The notes below the pieces were generated by a model that worked only from the letters and a program-made list of their open reading frames with translations, was not told the DNA's origin and made no database searches. A program made the position numbers and the translations under genes. 64,000 nt of DNA from Gammaproteobacteria bacterium (lineage in GTDB: Bacteria; Pseudomonadota; Gammaproteobacteria; Pseudomonadales; Azotimanducaceae), in contig VXNY01000016.1 in assembly GCA_009840305.1 (NCBI GenBank), positions 39,320-103,319 on the forward strand, written 5' to 3'. Positions 26,428 to 36,433 of this stretch are shown piece after piece. Within the stretch, counting starts at the first letter, position 1. Every line of letters starts with the position of its first letter.

Positions 26428-28197
26428 ATGATTCGCGATCTACTTCGACTTTGGAAATACGTAAGAAAGTATAAAGGACGCCTAATAGGCGGTATCGTAC
26501 TCTTTTTCTTTGCACGTGTTTGCGAAGCTTCGATACCGTTGTTTCTTAGCGTCGGTATTGATCGTCTAGCTAGCGGCCGCCATGACCTCTTGTTTCCCGT
26601 TTGTGGTATCGTTGTAGCGGTCATTTTGCGGTTTTTTATCGTAACCTCAGCCCGAATCTCGGTGCGACGTGCCAGTTTTCTTGTCCAACGCGATCTGCGT
26701 AATGTCTTTTACCAGCACTTGCAGCAAATGGGGCCAAATTTCTTCGCTCGATTTGCAGTCGGCGACTTGATGACCCGTGCGATTGCTGACATTCAACTAA
26801 TTCGCCGTCTTATTGGCAATGGCACGACCATGGTTGTTATTTTTGTATATGCAACCATGTTCGGATTTGGTTGCATGTTCTATCTGTCTCCGCAATTGCT
26901 GCTTGTTGTTCTCCCCCCACTGCCTATCGTTTTGATCTATGCTTGGCGCACGTCATTTAAGCTCGGTGTAGCTTCTCGTCGGGTACAGGAAAAGCTCGGT
27001 GACCTAGGTTCGCACGTACAAGAAAACCTCTCAGGAATCCGCACTATTCAAGCCATGGCTCAGGAAGAAAATGAACAAAGACGCTTTGCTACTCATAGTC
27101 AGGCGTATTCGGACAAGTTTTTTGAACACGCTCGCATACACTCATTGATGCAAGCGATCATGCCATCTCTTGCAGCCGTATCGATTGTTGGAATTCTTGG
27201 CTACGGCGGGCATCTGGTTCTCACCGAGCAACTCAGTGTGGGCGCATTTGCGGCGTACTTTTTCTATGTAAACATGATCGTACAGCCATTTCGCGTCGCC
27301 GGGATGATCATTAGTTTGATCCAACGCGGGGCGGTAGCCAGTCAACGCTTACACCAAGTTTTTGACTACGAACCTGAAATCGAAGACAGACTAAATAGCG
27401 ACGTCCCCGAGGTTATTCGCGGTCAAATCGACATAAGATCACTCACCTTCGCCTACCCTCGATCTTCGCATCCTACTCTAATCGACATCAACCTGACAAT
27501 CGGGAAGGGCGAGTCTATCACGATCATGGGTCGAGTTGGGTGTGGAAAAACCACGTTGCTGAAACAACTAGTACGACTTCTCGATACCCCACCAAAAGCA
27601 ATCTACCTAGACGATTACGACGTCTGCGAGTATCCATTACGCCAATTGAGGACACAAGTTGCTTTCGTCCCACAAGACACTTTCCTCTTCGTTGAACCAC
27701 TAAGAGCGAACATTACCTACGACCAGCCACGCCGAAGCATTGATCAGGTCTGGCAAGCTGCGGATGCTGCAAGCCTCTCAACAACCGTAGAAGCAATGGA
27801 ACGCAAAATGGAAACGATTGTCGGAGAACGAGGTGTCACTCTATCTGGTGGTCAAAAACAGCGAACTACAGTCGCGCGCGGCGTAATCCGACATGCTCCG
27901 GTGCTCGTGTTAGACGACTGCTTTGCTTCCGTCGATACAGAAACTGAAGACTATATCCTCCAATCGCTAAGAAAACTACGCGCAGAACAAACAACGATTT
28001 TGGTGTCTCATCGCGTATCCACTGCTAAACTCTCTGATCGCATACTGTTCATGGAACGGGGTTGCATTGTAGAAATGGGAACGCACGATGAACTAGTACG
28101 CTTAAACGGTCGCTACGCAGAACTTGATCGCATGCAAAGAGAAAATTCTGAAGCGGTCTATACACACGACCGAAAAAGTGTAGGTATGGGATCGTGA
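26428..28197 (+). CDS. Heterodimeric ABC exporter half 1 (MdlA-like)
   Basis: 589-residue half-transporter: six-helix membrane domain followed by a nucleotide-binding domain. Walker A GRVGCGKTT near 369, Q-loop FVPQDTFLF, signature LSGGQKQR near 473, switch His LVSHRVST. After Walker B the usual catalytic Glu is Asp (LVLDDCFASVD), the pattern of the MdlA/YheI half of heterodimeric exporters, where one ATP site is degenerate. Its stop overlaps the GTG start of the partner (GTGA). Substrate unknown; E. coli MdlAB and B. subtilis YheIH are putative multidrug exporters. Confidence 0.88.
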   Translation: MIRDLLRLWKYVRKYKGRLIGGIVLFFFARVCEASIPLFLSVGIDRLASGRHDLLFPVCGIVVAVILRFFIVTSARISVRRASFLVQRDLRNVFYQHLQQMGPNFFARFAVGDLMTRAIADIQLIRRLIGNGTTMVVIFVYATMFGFGCMFYLSPQLLLVVLPPLPIVLIYAWRTSFKLGVASRRVQEKLGDLGSHVQENLSGIRTIQAMAQEENEQRRFATHSQAYSDKFFEHARIHSLMQAIMPSLAAVSIVGILGYGGHLVLTEQLSVGAFAAYFFYVNMIVQPFRVAGMIISLIQRGAVASQRLHQVFDYEPEIEDRLNSDVPEVIRGQIDIRSLTFAYPRSSHPTLIDINLTIGKGESITIMGRVGCGKTTLLKQLVRLLDTPPKAIYLDDYDVCEYPLRQLRTQVAFVPQDTFLFVEPLRANITYDQPRRSIDQVWQAADAASLSTTVEAMERKMETIVGERGVTLSGGQKQRTTVARGVIRHAPVLVLDDCFASVDTETEDYILQSLRKLRAEQTTILVSHRVSTAKLSDRILFMERGCIVEMGTHDELVRLNGRYAELDRMQRENSEAVYTHDRKSVGMGS

Positions 28198-30074
28198 ACG
28201 TTCGCTCGCATACATCTCGGGATTACAGTGCGTTCGAAGCGGATCTATCTGGAGCGATCCTAAATACGCGTCTCTTACTGCGCTTGCTCAAGTGGTTGAA
28301 ACCCTATTGGTTCACACTCGCAGTCAGCATTCTCCTCGTGTGCATATCTTCATTCTTCGCGATCGTACTACTTTTAATTTCTTCGATTGTGGTGATCGAT
28401 CACATTCTTCGTCAAGAGACCAGTGTGATCGTTCCTGATTTTGGTCTCATTAATCTTACCGAAGGACTCGCTCAATACACGGGTGTTTCTACACTGTTCG
28501 TCGCTTGCTCACTCTATGTTGTTGCACAAGCAGTCTGGGCAATTGCTGGACACTATCACCGTGTTACTCTTACACTCGCGGTAGTGAATGGATTAAGAGA
28601 CCTTCGTCGCGATTTGTTCCGACACTTGGAAACCCGACCTGCTTCGTTCTATGACAATGTTGCAGTTGGGCGTGTTATGACTCGAGTTACTAACGACATC
28701 GAAGCGCTTTACGAACTTCTGCGCGGTCTAGGTTCGTTGATTGGTGAATTACTTCCCTTCTGCTTTGCACTTGTGGTGATGTTGAGTATCAACGTTGAGA
28801 CATCGCTAGTCCTGCTAATTTACCTTCCTTTGTTAGCTGTGATTACGATGGTATTTCGGAGATACACTCGGCGGTTGTTTCGACTAGTACGGCAGTCCGT
28901 GTCTGCCCTCAATCAAAACCTCCAAGAAAATCTCAATGGTCTTCAGGTAGTACAAATATCGGGACGGGAAGACTATAACTATAAGCGCTATCAACGTATC
29001 AATGCTAATAATCTCGGCTTCGAGACACGGTCGATGCGGCATGAAACAATCTACACCTCATTCAACGAAAACATCGCTTCGCTGGCCATTGGTGTGATCC
29101 TGTGGTTTGCTGGAGGAAAAGTAGTGCAAGAAGCAATCACGCTCGGCGGACTGGTCCTGTTTACTAGGTTCATCGATATGCTTTTCCATCCAATAGTCGT
29201 GCTGGGCGAACAAATAAACATTTTGTTTCGAGCAATGGCTAGTGGCGAAAGAATTTTTCAAGCATTGGATTGGGATGAGTCGTTGCACGAGCCGGAAAAT
29301 CCCGTATCTCTACCTGAACGGTTACAAGGAAAAATAGAGTTTAGGAATCTAGAGTTTGCTTATCGCGACGAACCTGTGATCAAGGGTGTGTCACTGACGA
29401 TTCAACCAGGTGAAAATCTCGCGATAGTCGGTACGACGGGATCTGGGAAAAGTACCTTAATACGATTGCTGAATCGTTTTTATGACATTCCGGACGGTTC
29501 TATCTTTCTTGATGGCATTGACGTCAATGACATTCGGTCCAAAGATTTACGACAACGCATAGGCGTGGTCCTACAAGACTTTCACATTTTTTCCGGTTCC
29601 ATTCATGACAATATCACGCTAGGCGACTGTTCTCTAACGCGGGCCAGGGTGATCGCTGCCGCTCAGTATGTGAACGCACATCAGTTCATTGAAACATTAC
29701 CTGACGGATACGACACGCAACTGTCTGAACGCGGGCAGAATCTCTCACAGGGACAACGGCAACTACTAGCCTTTGCGCGTGTACTTGCGGCGAACCCGGA
29801 AATTCTCGTCCTTGACGAAGCAACGGCTAATATTGACACCGAGTCTGAATTACTAATTCAAGAAGCACTCGAGGTTTTGACGACCACGAGAACATCAATT
29901 ATTATCGCACACCGGCTGCAGACGATTCAAAACTCTGATCGCGTTCTCGTTCTTGATGAGGGTCGCGTAGCAGAATTGGGCACGCACGATGAACTACTTC
30001 AAGCCAAAGGAATCTATCATACTCTGCACAATTTCCAATTCCGGCAAGACTCAGGACAACAGGACTCTCCTTGA
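28194..30074 (+). CDS. Heterodimeric ABC exporter half 2 (MdlB-like)
   Basis: 626-residue half-transporter with six membrane helices and an NBD. Walker A GTTGSGKST near 420, signature LSQGQRQLLAFARVL (the LSxGQRQ form typical of MdlB/YheH), Walker B VLDEATANID with the canonical catalytic Glu, switch His IIAHRLQT. Thus the consensus ATP site would be made by this protein's Walker B with the partner's signature, as in other asymmetric exporters. Starts with GTG overlapping the previous stop. The genes before and after (asnS, lipA) are housekeeping and say nothing of substrate. Confidence 0.88.
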   Translation: MNVRSHTSRDYSAFEADLSGAILNTRLLLRLLKWLKPYWFTLAVSILLVCISSFFAIVLLLISSIVVIDHILRQETSVIVPDFGLINLTEGLAQYTGVSTLFVACSLYVVAQAVWAIAGHYHRVTLTLAVVNGLRDLRRDLFRHLETRPASFYDNVAVGRVMTRVTNDIEALYELLRGLGSLIGELLPFCFALVVMLSINVETSLVLLIYLPLLAVITMVFRRYTRRLFRLVRQSVSALNQNLQENLNGLQVVQISGREDYNYKRYQRINANNLGFETRSMRHETIYTSFNENIASLAIGVILWFAGGKVVQEAITLGGLVLFTRFIDMLFHPIVVLGEQINILFRAMASGERIFQALDWDESLHEPENPVSLPERLQGKIEFRNLEFAYRDEPVIKGVSLTIQPGENLAIVGTTGSGKSTLIRLLNRFYDIPDGSIFLDGIDVNDIRSKDLRQRIGVVLQDFHIFSGSIHDNITLGDCSLTRARVIAAAQYVNAHQFIETLPDGYDTQLSERGQNLSQGQRQLLAFARVLAANPEILVLDEATANIDTESELLIQEALEVLTTTRTSIIIAHRLQTIQNSDRVLVLDEGRVAELGTHDELLQAKGIYHTLHNFQFRQDSGQQDSP

Positions 30075-30100
30075 GAATTTTGTAAACTTCAAATTGCGAT

Positions 30101-31090
30101 ATGCCAAACATGACCACAATTAGAGCGAAGAGCGGCGAGAAATACCTCACACCACATGGTTTCTCCGCCATCCGCGACGGATTGAAGTCCAAACGTAGCG
30201 CACGTCTGGTCACAACTACCGAACTGCCACCAACTGATCGAAAGCCACGCTGGATCCGCGCCCGATTACCAAGTGGGCGAAAGTACGAGGCTGTGAGCGC
30301 TGCAGTGCACGACCATCAATTGCATACCGTTTGTGAAGAATCCCATTGTCCAAACCTAGGGGAATGTTGGAGTGCAGGAACGGCAACGCTCATGTTATTA
30401 GGTTCGGTTTGTACCCGTGCGTGTAGATTTTGTTCTGTCGATACCGGTAACCCAAATGGGTGGGTTGATTCTGATGAGCCTAGAAAAAGTGCGCGCGCAG
30501 TGCAGCTCATGAAGCTAAAGTACGTGGTTCTGACTTCGGTGGACCGCGACGACCTCAAAGATGGCGGCGCTGCCCACTACGCCTCGTGCGTACACGCGAT
30601 TCACGACGTAAATCCCTCGACGGTTATTGAAGCTCTGACACCAGATTTTGGCGGAGACCTATTTGCGGTCGACGCAGTAACGAGCTCGCCGATCAGTGTA
30701 TTTGCCCAGAATATAGAAACAGTAGAAAGATTGACCCATCCTGTTCGAGACCCTCGAGCTGGGTATGAACAAACTCTCCGTGTCCTGCAACACGCGAAAA
30801 CTGCAGGTTCAGTGCAAACGAAATCAAGTTTGATGCTAGGACTGGGTGAAACCGACGACGAAATCGAACAAACTATGCTGGATTTGTTGCGGCATGGTGT
30901 AGATTTTTTGACTCTCGGGCAGTATCTTCGACCCACACGTAATCATCTTCCGGTCGAACGATGGGTTCATCCTGATGAATTTGACTCGTACCGCGAGTTA
31001 GGTTGCGAGCTAGGATTCAAAGATGTTGCCGCAGGACCGCTAGTTCGCTCCAGTTATCGTGCTGATCGACTGATCAGTCACTTCGAATGA
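30101..31090 (+). CDS. lipA: Lipoyl synthase
   Basis: Radical-SAM enzyme that inserts two sulfurs into protein-bound octanoyl groups. 329 residues. The auxiliary cluster ligands are in [12 protein letters not shown] (Cys78, 83, 89), the radical-SAM cluster in CTRACRFC (Cys104, 108, 111), and the C-terminal RSSYRA (316-321) supplies the conserved Ser ligand. LipB, which usually precedes lipA, is not here. A second ATG three codons on (30110) is also possible. It follows the MdlB-like gene by 26 bases and may share its transcript. Confidence 0.96.
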   Translation: MPNMTTIRAKSGEKYLTPHGFSAIRDGLKSKRSARLVTTTELPPTDRKPRWIRARLPSGRKYEAVSAAVHDHQLHTVCEESHCPNLGECWSAGTATLMLLGSVCTRACRFCSVDTGNPNGWVDSDEPRKSARAVQLMKLKYVVLTSVDRDDLKDGGAAHYASCVHAIHDVNPSTVIEALTPDFGGDLFAVDAVTSSPISVFAQNIETVERLTHPVRDPRAGYEQTLRVLQHAKTAGSVQTKSSLMLGLGETDDEIEQTMLDLLRHGVDFLTLGQYLRPTRNHLPVERWVHPDEFDSYRELGCELGFKDVAAGPLVRSSYRADRLISHFE

Positions 31091-31130
31091 CTAAGCGACA
31101 ATACATTTTTATTTTGATTTAAGGATTCTT

Positions 31131-32501
31131 ATGTTAGTTTTTGAACAACCTCCGAATGGAACAATTCCTATTGACTTAGTGTCGAGTAGCGAGTTTGAAC
31201 AGTGGCACCAAGAGTGCTCAGACGCTACGAAATCTTGGGTTAAGCTTACCAATTTCCGTGGCAAAGCAAACCAATTTTTTCACTTGCCCGATTCAAACGG
31301 TAGTCCAACCAGTGTTGTCGCGGGTATTGGTGATTCTCCTTCTAAAGCAAGTCTAGGGTTGTTGTCCCAGAAACTAGGCGAAGGAAACTTCTGCCTTCGT
31401 ACGGCCCCGCAGGACGATCTTTATATGCTTGCCCTTGGTTGGGGTATGGGGGCGTACACCTTTGACAAGTACAAGACCAAAGCATCCAAACCCGAAAAAA
31501 GAGCGACGTTGTATGTTGATCCGCAATTCGCTAGCGTTCAGGACGAAGTGGATGCGATCAATCTTGCGCGAGACCTGATCAATACAGGCGCTGGAGACAT
31601 GCTTCCAGACGAACTGGAAGAAGCGGTTGCTGGAGTTTGCGATCGTTTTGGTGTTGCACTAAGTGTTACTCGAGGCGATGAACTCTTGGAACGAGGATTT
31701 CGAACCATTCATACGGTCGGTCGCGCCAGTAAATCACCACCAAGATTGATGGAATTTCGCTGGGGCGATGAGAATGCACCCAAGATTACCATCATGGGAA
31801 AAGGTGTGTGTTTTGATTCCGGTGGTCTCGATCTCAAAAACGCACAAGGTATGCGAGATATGAAGAAAGACATGGCTGGTTCCGCTATGGCTTTAGGGTT
31901 GTCGCAATTGATCATGGCAAGGAAACTGAACGTGAGGATGCGCCTGATGATTCCTGCAGTCGAAAACGCTGTGTCCGATAATGCATACCGCCCGGGTGAC
32001 GTCATTACTACCTATAAAGGCACGACTGTTGAGGTCGGCAACACTGACGCCGAAGGTCGGCTCATACTCTGCGATGCGCTGGCTCTTGCCGCGGAAGAGA
32101 AGCCAGAGTTCATGCTAGATTTCGCCACGCTAACAGGCGCTGCGAGAGTAGCACTCGGGTTCAACCTACCGGCAATGTTTTCGAATAACGACAGCCTAGC
32201 TGAAGGACTGGTTGCCTCTGCTAAAGCAACCTCTGAACCGATTTGGAGGATGCCGTTGTTCGACGATTATCGCGAAACTCTCAAATCTAGCGTTGCCGAC
32301 ATTTGCAACATCAGTTCCATGGCAGCTGGTGGTGCAATTACTGCAGCCTTGTTCCTTGAACACTTCGTCGACAAGGTACCTTGGGTGCATTTTGATTTAA
32401 TGGGAAGCAACACCAAGACCCGTCCTGCTCATCCAGCGGGAGGTGAGGGTTCCGTGATTCGCGCAGCCTTTCACTACATTGAGAATAGGTTTAACGGGTA
32501 A
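31131..32501 (+). CDS. M17 leucyl aminopeptidase family protein
   Basis: 456-residue cytosolic metallo-aminopeptidase of family M17 (PepA/PepB type, short form). Two-metal site residues lie in MGKGVCFDSGGLDLK and KKDMAGSAMALG near 225-252, and the catalytic block NTDAEGRLILCDALALA near 303-319. N-terminal domain is divergent and shorter than that of E. coli PepA (503). The likely role is peptide turnover. Starts with ATG after an AAGGA site. Close to lipA (40 bases) and cysS (77 bases). Confidence 0.92.
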   Translation: MLVFEQPPNGTIPIDLVSSSEFEQWHQECSDATKSWVKLTNFRGKANQFFHLPDSNGSPTSVVAGIGDSPSKASLGLLSQKLGEGNFCLRTAPQDDLYMLALGWGMGAYTFDKYKTKASKPEKRATLYVDPQFASVQDEVDAINLARDLINTGAGDMLPDELEEAVAGVCDRFGVALSVTRGDELLERGFRTIHTVGRASKSPPRLMEFRWGDENAPKITIMGKGVCFDSGGLDLKNAQGMRDMKKDMAGSAMALGLSQLIMARKLNVRMRLMIPAVENAVSDNAYRPGDVITTYKGTTVEVGNTDAEGRLILCDALALAAEEKPEFMLDFATLTGAARVALGFNLPAMFSNNDSLAEGLVASAKATSEPIWRMPLFDDYRETLKSSVADICNISSMAAGGAITAALFLEHFVDKVPWVHFDLMGSNTKTRPAHPAGGEGSVIRAAFHYIENRFNG

Positions 32502-32578
32502 AGATTGTTACTAAATTCGCAGCTTTTTTGACGACGTAATGTTTGGTCACCAATATTCAGAAAGTAGTTCTCAAGTCC

Positions 32579-33985
32579 ATGGACTTATTCCTTTACGACA
32601 CTAAGGCAAGAGAAAAACGTCTCTTTGTCCCGATTGATCCCGCACATGTGACAATATACGTGTGCGGACCCACGGTCTATGATCGGGTGCATATTGGAAA
32701 TGGACGTTGTGCTGTTGTTTTTGATGTCTTAGTACGTCTACTTCGCGTGCTCTATCCACGAGTGACATATGTGCAAAACATCACGGACATTGAAGATAAG
32801 ATCATCACCGCGGCTCAAGTCAACAATGAACCTTGGCAGGATCTTACAGAACGATTCACTGTAGCGTTTCATGAGGACATGCAGGCCTTGTACGTATTAG
32901 AACCTGACATCGAACCAAAACCGACACAGTTAATTGATGAAATCATCCAAGAGATCGGTACGTTGATTACCCGCGGGGTTGCCTACGAAGCTGATGGTCA
33001 TGTACTCTTTGCGGTGTCCGCGAACCCCGACTACGGAACACTGTCGCAACGAACGATAGAGGAAATGCTGGACGGGGCGCGCGTTGAGGTAGCGCCTTAC
33101 AAACGAGATCCGAAAGACTTCGTGCTGTGGAAACCGTCGTCGCCTGATCAACCTGGTTGGGACTCACCTTGGGGTGTCGGACGTCCGGGTTGGCACATTG
33201 AGTGTTCCACGATGATTCGAACTCATCTAGGACCGAACATTGATATTCACGGAGCGGGTACAGACCTGATTTTTCCCCACAATGAAAACGAACTCGCCCA
33301 AGGAACCTGCGCCGAGGATGGTGTGAAATTCGTCAACTACTGGGTTCATAACGGTATGTTGAATCTGGGTGGTCAAAAAATGGCAAAGAGTGTGGGTAAT
33401 GTCGTGACCATTGCTGACCTACGAAAACGATATCAGGGTGAGACAATTCGTTACGCGCTGTTAACAGGCCACTATCGCCAGAGTCTCTTATGGAGCGACC
33501 AGTTGTTGCAACAAGCTAGTCAGAGTTTAACATCGCTTTATCGCGCGCTGCGGCATGCAGGAGACATCACTGGTGAGGAATCGATTACCGCTACGAATTT
33601 TCGGTCGGTATCGTTGCCTCAGATTCCAAACGAAGTGTTAGACCCCCTTGTTGACGACTTACACACGCCAAAAGCTTTAGCAGGGCTACACGCGTTGGCT
33701 AAGAAGATTCAAGCGACTTCAGCTAGTGCCGAAGTTATCAATTTACGAGACCAATTCCTAGCAGGAGGTTGGTTGTTGGGTCTTTTTAACGTACCTGTGT
33801 CCAATTACTTTCAACCAGAGGACAAAGTCATTGAGGTAAGTGCAATCGAAGAACTTATTGATTCACGGAACGAAGCTCGGCGCAACAAAGACTTTGCTCG
33901 TGCCGATGAAATTAGGGACTTTCTCGCGGCAAAGGGGATCGAACTTGAAGACACGCGTAACGGTACACGATGGTCGCGAAGATAA
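32579..33985 (+). CDS. cysS: Cysteinyl-tRNA synthetase
   Basis: Class I synthetase, 468 residues from the ATG at 32579; the TTG 12 codons upstream would add a non-homologous tail. Zinc ligands Cys29, Cys209, His234 and Glu238 are all present. The class motifs are slightly off-consensus: HIGH reads HIGN (38-41), and KMSKS reads KMAKS (267-271). The rest is standard (VCGPTVYDRVHIGNGR; GWHIECSTM; FPHNENELAQ). Length matches E. coli CysS (461). Downstream is an M20 peptidase on the same strand, 59 bases on. Confidence 0.95.
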   Translation: MDLFLYDTKAREKRLFVPIDPAHVTIYVCGPTVYDRVHIGNGRCAVVFDVLVRLLRVLYPRVTYVQNITDIEDKIITAAQVNNEPWQDLTERFTVAFHEDMQALYVLEPDIEPKPTQLIDEIIQEIGTLITRGVAYEADGHVLFAVSANPDYGTLSQRTIEEMLDGARVEVAPYKRDPKDFVLWKPSSPDQPGWDSPWGVGRPGWHIECSTMIRTHLGPNIDIHGAGTDLIFPHNENELAQGTCAEDGVKFVNYWVHNGMLNLGGQKMAKSVGNVVTIADLRKRYQGETIRYALLTGHYRQSLLWSDQLLQQASQSLTSLYRALRHAGDITGEESITATNFRSVSLPQIPNEVLDPLVDDLHTPKALAGLHALAKKIQATSASAEVINLRDQFLAGGWLLGLFNVPVSNYFQPEDKVIEVSAIEELIDSRNEARRNKDFARADEIRDFLAAKGIELEDTRNGTRWSRR

Positions 33986-34044
33986 TATGTTCCTTAATCG
34001 ATTAATCGAACACCCTATTCAAGCCTCATACAGGAGAAGTTCGT

Positions 34045-35475
34045 ATTAGTACATTTTCCCCGAGCGACCTAACTCAATACATCGGTAGTTTGTGGCGCGC
34101 CCCTATTCTTGGACTGCTCAAACACTACACAAAGATTCCGAATAAATCACCTGTCTTCGACCCTGACTGGAAAGACAACGGACACATGGACGACGCAGTT
34201 CGCTTGCTCACCGATTCGATCCGTTCTTTTGATATCGTCGGTCTCAGGTACGATGTTCTTGAGGTCGATGGTCGTACGCCACTTATCTTTATCGAAGTCG
34301 AATCCTATAAGTCAGGTACCGGAAACGTGTTGTTATATGGTCACTTCGACAAACAGCCAGAATTTACTGGCTGGCACGAGGATAAAGGGCCATGGACTCC
34401 AGTACTTGAAGATGGAAAACTTTATGGTCGTGGGACGGGGGACGACGGCTACGCAATGTTTTCGTGTCTCTCTGCGCTCGCGGGATTACAAGAGCAAGGG
34501 TGCGCACATCCTAGGTGCACCATTGTCATTGAAGGCTGTGAGGAAAGTGGTAGTCCAGACCTACCCTTCTATATGCAGGTGTTAAGTCCCAGAATCGGCA
34601 CACCAGATGTAGTAGTCTGTTTGGATGCGGAGTGCGGCAATTACGACCAGCTTTGGTTGACTACTTCACTACGTGGAATGGTTAGTGGAACACTGCGAGT
34701 GGAAGTACTTACCGAGGGCGTGCACTCAGGCGCGGCGGGAGGCATTGTCCCATCAAGCTTTCGCGTCCTGCGAGACGTACTTGAACGTATCGAGAGTGGC
34801 AACGACGGCACTCTAGCAGATTCCTTGCATGTATCAATTCCTGAGTGGGTGTCGGAACAGTCTAACGAAGTAGCAGAAGTTCTTGGAGATACCATAGTGG
34901 AAAGGTATCCTTGGGCGAGCACCAAGCGGTACGATCAAACAGACTTGGCCCAAATGGTGACCTCGAACACCTGGTTTCCTTGTTTTGAAGTCGTTGGTTT
35001 GGGCGGAGCTCCGGAACCACAAATCGCAGGGAACACTCTGCGTCCGAACACGGACGCGAAACTAGTCTTTAGGCTCCCCCCGGCCGCGAATCACGCGAAA
35101 GTGCAATCATTCGTTAAACGCGAACTCGAACGCGATCCACCAAATGGAACAAAAGTCACCTTCGACTGCGATGTAGGAGAATCTGGATGGTATTCGAAAC
35201 CTGTTCAAACATGGCTTGACGATGCTTTGAATGAGGCTTCAGAACTGTATTTCGGCCGCCCCTATAAACGCATGGGAACCGGAGGTACTATTCCATTCAT
35301 GAAGATGTTGGAGGACCAATTCCCGGCATGTCAATTTGTCGTAACCGGTGTCATGGGTCCCCACTCTAATGCGCACGGACCAAACGAATTCTTAGATTTA
35401 GCAACAGCTGAGAAAGTGACTTGCTGCGTCGCTCACGTTCTCCACCGCATGGGAGAACGCAACCACTTTAATTAG
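34045..35475 (+). CDS. M20 family metallopeptidase, probable ATT start
   Basis: Dinuclear metal peptidase of family M20 (CNDP/dipeptidase-like), 476 residues. Metal and catalytic segments: GHFDKQPE, GRGTGDDGYA, EGCEESGS, and PHSNAHGPNE near the end; the usual dimerisation lid lies between. A TTG at 34090 would cut 15 residues of a helix that relatives have (a region leading into LLKHYTKIPNKSP). In frame upstream, an ATT at 34045 has a perfect AGGAG eight bases before it and gives MSTFSPSDLTQYIGSLW, which fits the family. Its 3' end overlaps the HNH gene on the other strand by 8 bases. Confidence 0.85.
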   Translation: MSTFSPSDLTQYIGSLWRAPILGLLKHYTKIPNKSPVFDPDWKDNGHMDDAVRLLTDSIRSFDIVGLRYDVLEVDGRTPLIFIEVESYKSGTGNVLLYGHFDKQPEFTGWHEDKGPWTPVLEDGKLYGRGTGDDGYAMFSCLSALAGLQEQGCAHPRCTIVIEGCEESGSPDLPFYMQVLSPRIGTPDVVVCLDAECGNYDQLWLTTSLRGMVSGTLRVEVLTEGVHSGAAGGIVPSSFRVLRDVLERIESGNDGTLADSLHVSIPEWVSEQSNEVAEVLGDTIVERYPWASTKRYDQTDLAQMVTSNTWFPCFEVVGLGGAPEPQIAGNTLRPNTDAKLVFRLPPAANHAKVQSFVKRELERDPPNGTKVTFDCDVGESGWYSKPVQTWLDDALNEASELYFGRPYKRMGTGGTIPFMKMLEDQFPACQFVVTGVMGPHSNAHGPNEFLDLATAEKVTCCVAHVLHRMGERNHFN

Positions 35476-36094
35476 GTAGTTGTGCTCGCTGTTCTTTGAT
35501 GGCGTCGCGCTTGCGACGCGCGTTTCCAAACTGAGTTTGCAGAAAAGACATTTGGTCACCCAGTATTCGACCCGAATTTATTAGCGCAAGGTACTCTGCT
35601 AAATTTGGTGTGTAAGGAAGCGCGATTAGTTCCCAACCGCAGTCTTCTACTAGACGATTACCTTTGTGATGATTACACCGTTTACACGCGGCGACGACGT
35701 TGGTCCAGTCATCGGTGCCACCCATTGATCTCGGAACGATGTGATCTCGCGTTAAATTAAAAACCGAATGTTTTTGTCCGCAATACATACAAGTGTTGTT
35801 ATCACGCACAAAGAGTGCTTGATTCGTGAGTGGAGGGATTTGACCACGGTCTCTTTGAAAGATGCGTCCATCACAGGCAACGATACTATTAACGTCGACG
35901 ACGGTCCTACTGCCATCTAATCGAGAATATCCTCCTCGAATTCGCAATACGGATTCACCCAGAGTCCATCGCACCAAGTCCCTAGTGTATAGACTGACCG
36001 CGGTTTGCCAGGTAATCCAACGGATCGGTTGTCCAGACATGTCCAGTCGTAAGACTCTGGGAACGCGATGAAATTGATCGAGTGTTGCTAGCAT
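35468..36094 (-). CDS. HNH endonuclease
   Basis: 208 residues, common stand-alone HNH family in proteobacteria. Zinc Cys pairs at CMYC (102-105) and CKRC (137-140) surround the DHIVPRS (117-123) and NHHKGNR (141-147) catalytic segments. The N-terminal part (RVLRLDMSGQPIRWITWQTAV) is the usual leader of this family. Role unknown. It is convergent with the M20 gene and overlaps its end by 8 bases. Confidence 0.88.
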   Translation of the reverse strand: MLATLDQFHRVPRVLRLDMSGQPIRWITWQTAVSLYTRDLVRWTLGESVLRIRGGYSRLDGSRTVVDVNSIVACDGRIFQRDRGQIPPLTNQALFVRDNNTCMYCGQKHSVFNLTRDHIVPRSMGGTDDWTNVVAACKRCNHHKGNRLVEDCGWELIALPYTPNLAEYLALINSGRILGDQMSFLQTQFGNARRKRDAIKEQRAQLPN

Positions 36095-36115
36095 AATAGC
36101 TTCAATTCTGCGACT

Positions 36116-36433
36116 TCAAGACACCGATCGAGTGCACATGTTCGTTACTTCTTGATTTGATGCACTAAAACCAAGTTGGAAAAAACTATATTTCTTCAAA
36201 ATCAAGCCCTCTAAATCCAAGATTTGGACTCTGTCAAAAGTGTGTCGAATGTCTAGAAGTATTCCTTCGCCGCGAACAAGTACTGGCAGTAAAAAACCAG
36301 AAAACTTAAAAGTACTGACCACCTGGTCGCATGATATGATAAAGAAATTTCCAGCATTCCCCGACCAACGCTGGTGTTTAACTGAACTGTTTGGACAGCT
36401 CAACCTGTAGTTCGTCGCGAGTAATTTACCCAA
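36116..36433 (-). CDS. Possible small hypothetical protein
   Basis: 105-codon open frame with a TTG start, 21 bases upstream of the HNH gene and on the same strand. It has no recognisable domain; the middle (GEGILLDIRHTFDRVQILD) could be a beta-rich fold. Support is only openness and placement; the start has no strong ribosome site. It may be a chance frame in a non-coding gap. Confidence 0.22.
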   Translation of the reverse strand: MGKLLATNYRLSCPNSSVKHQRWSGNAGNFFIISCDQVVSTFKFSGFLLPVLVRGEGILLDIRHTFDRVQILDLEGLILKKYSFFQLGFSASNQEVTNMCTRSVS

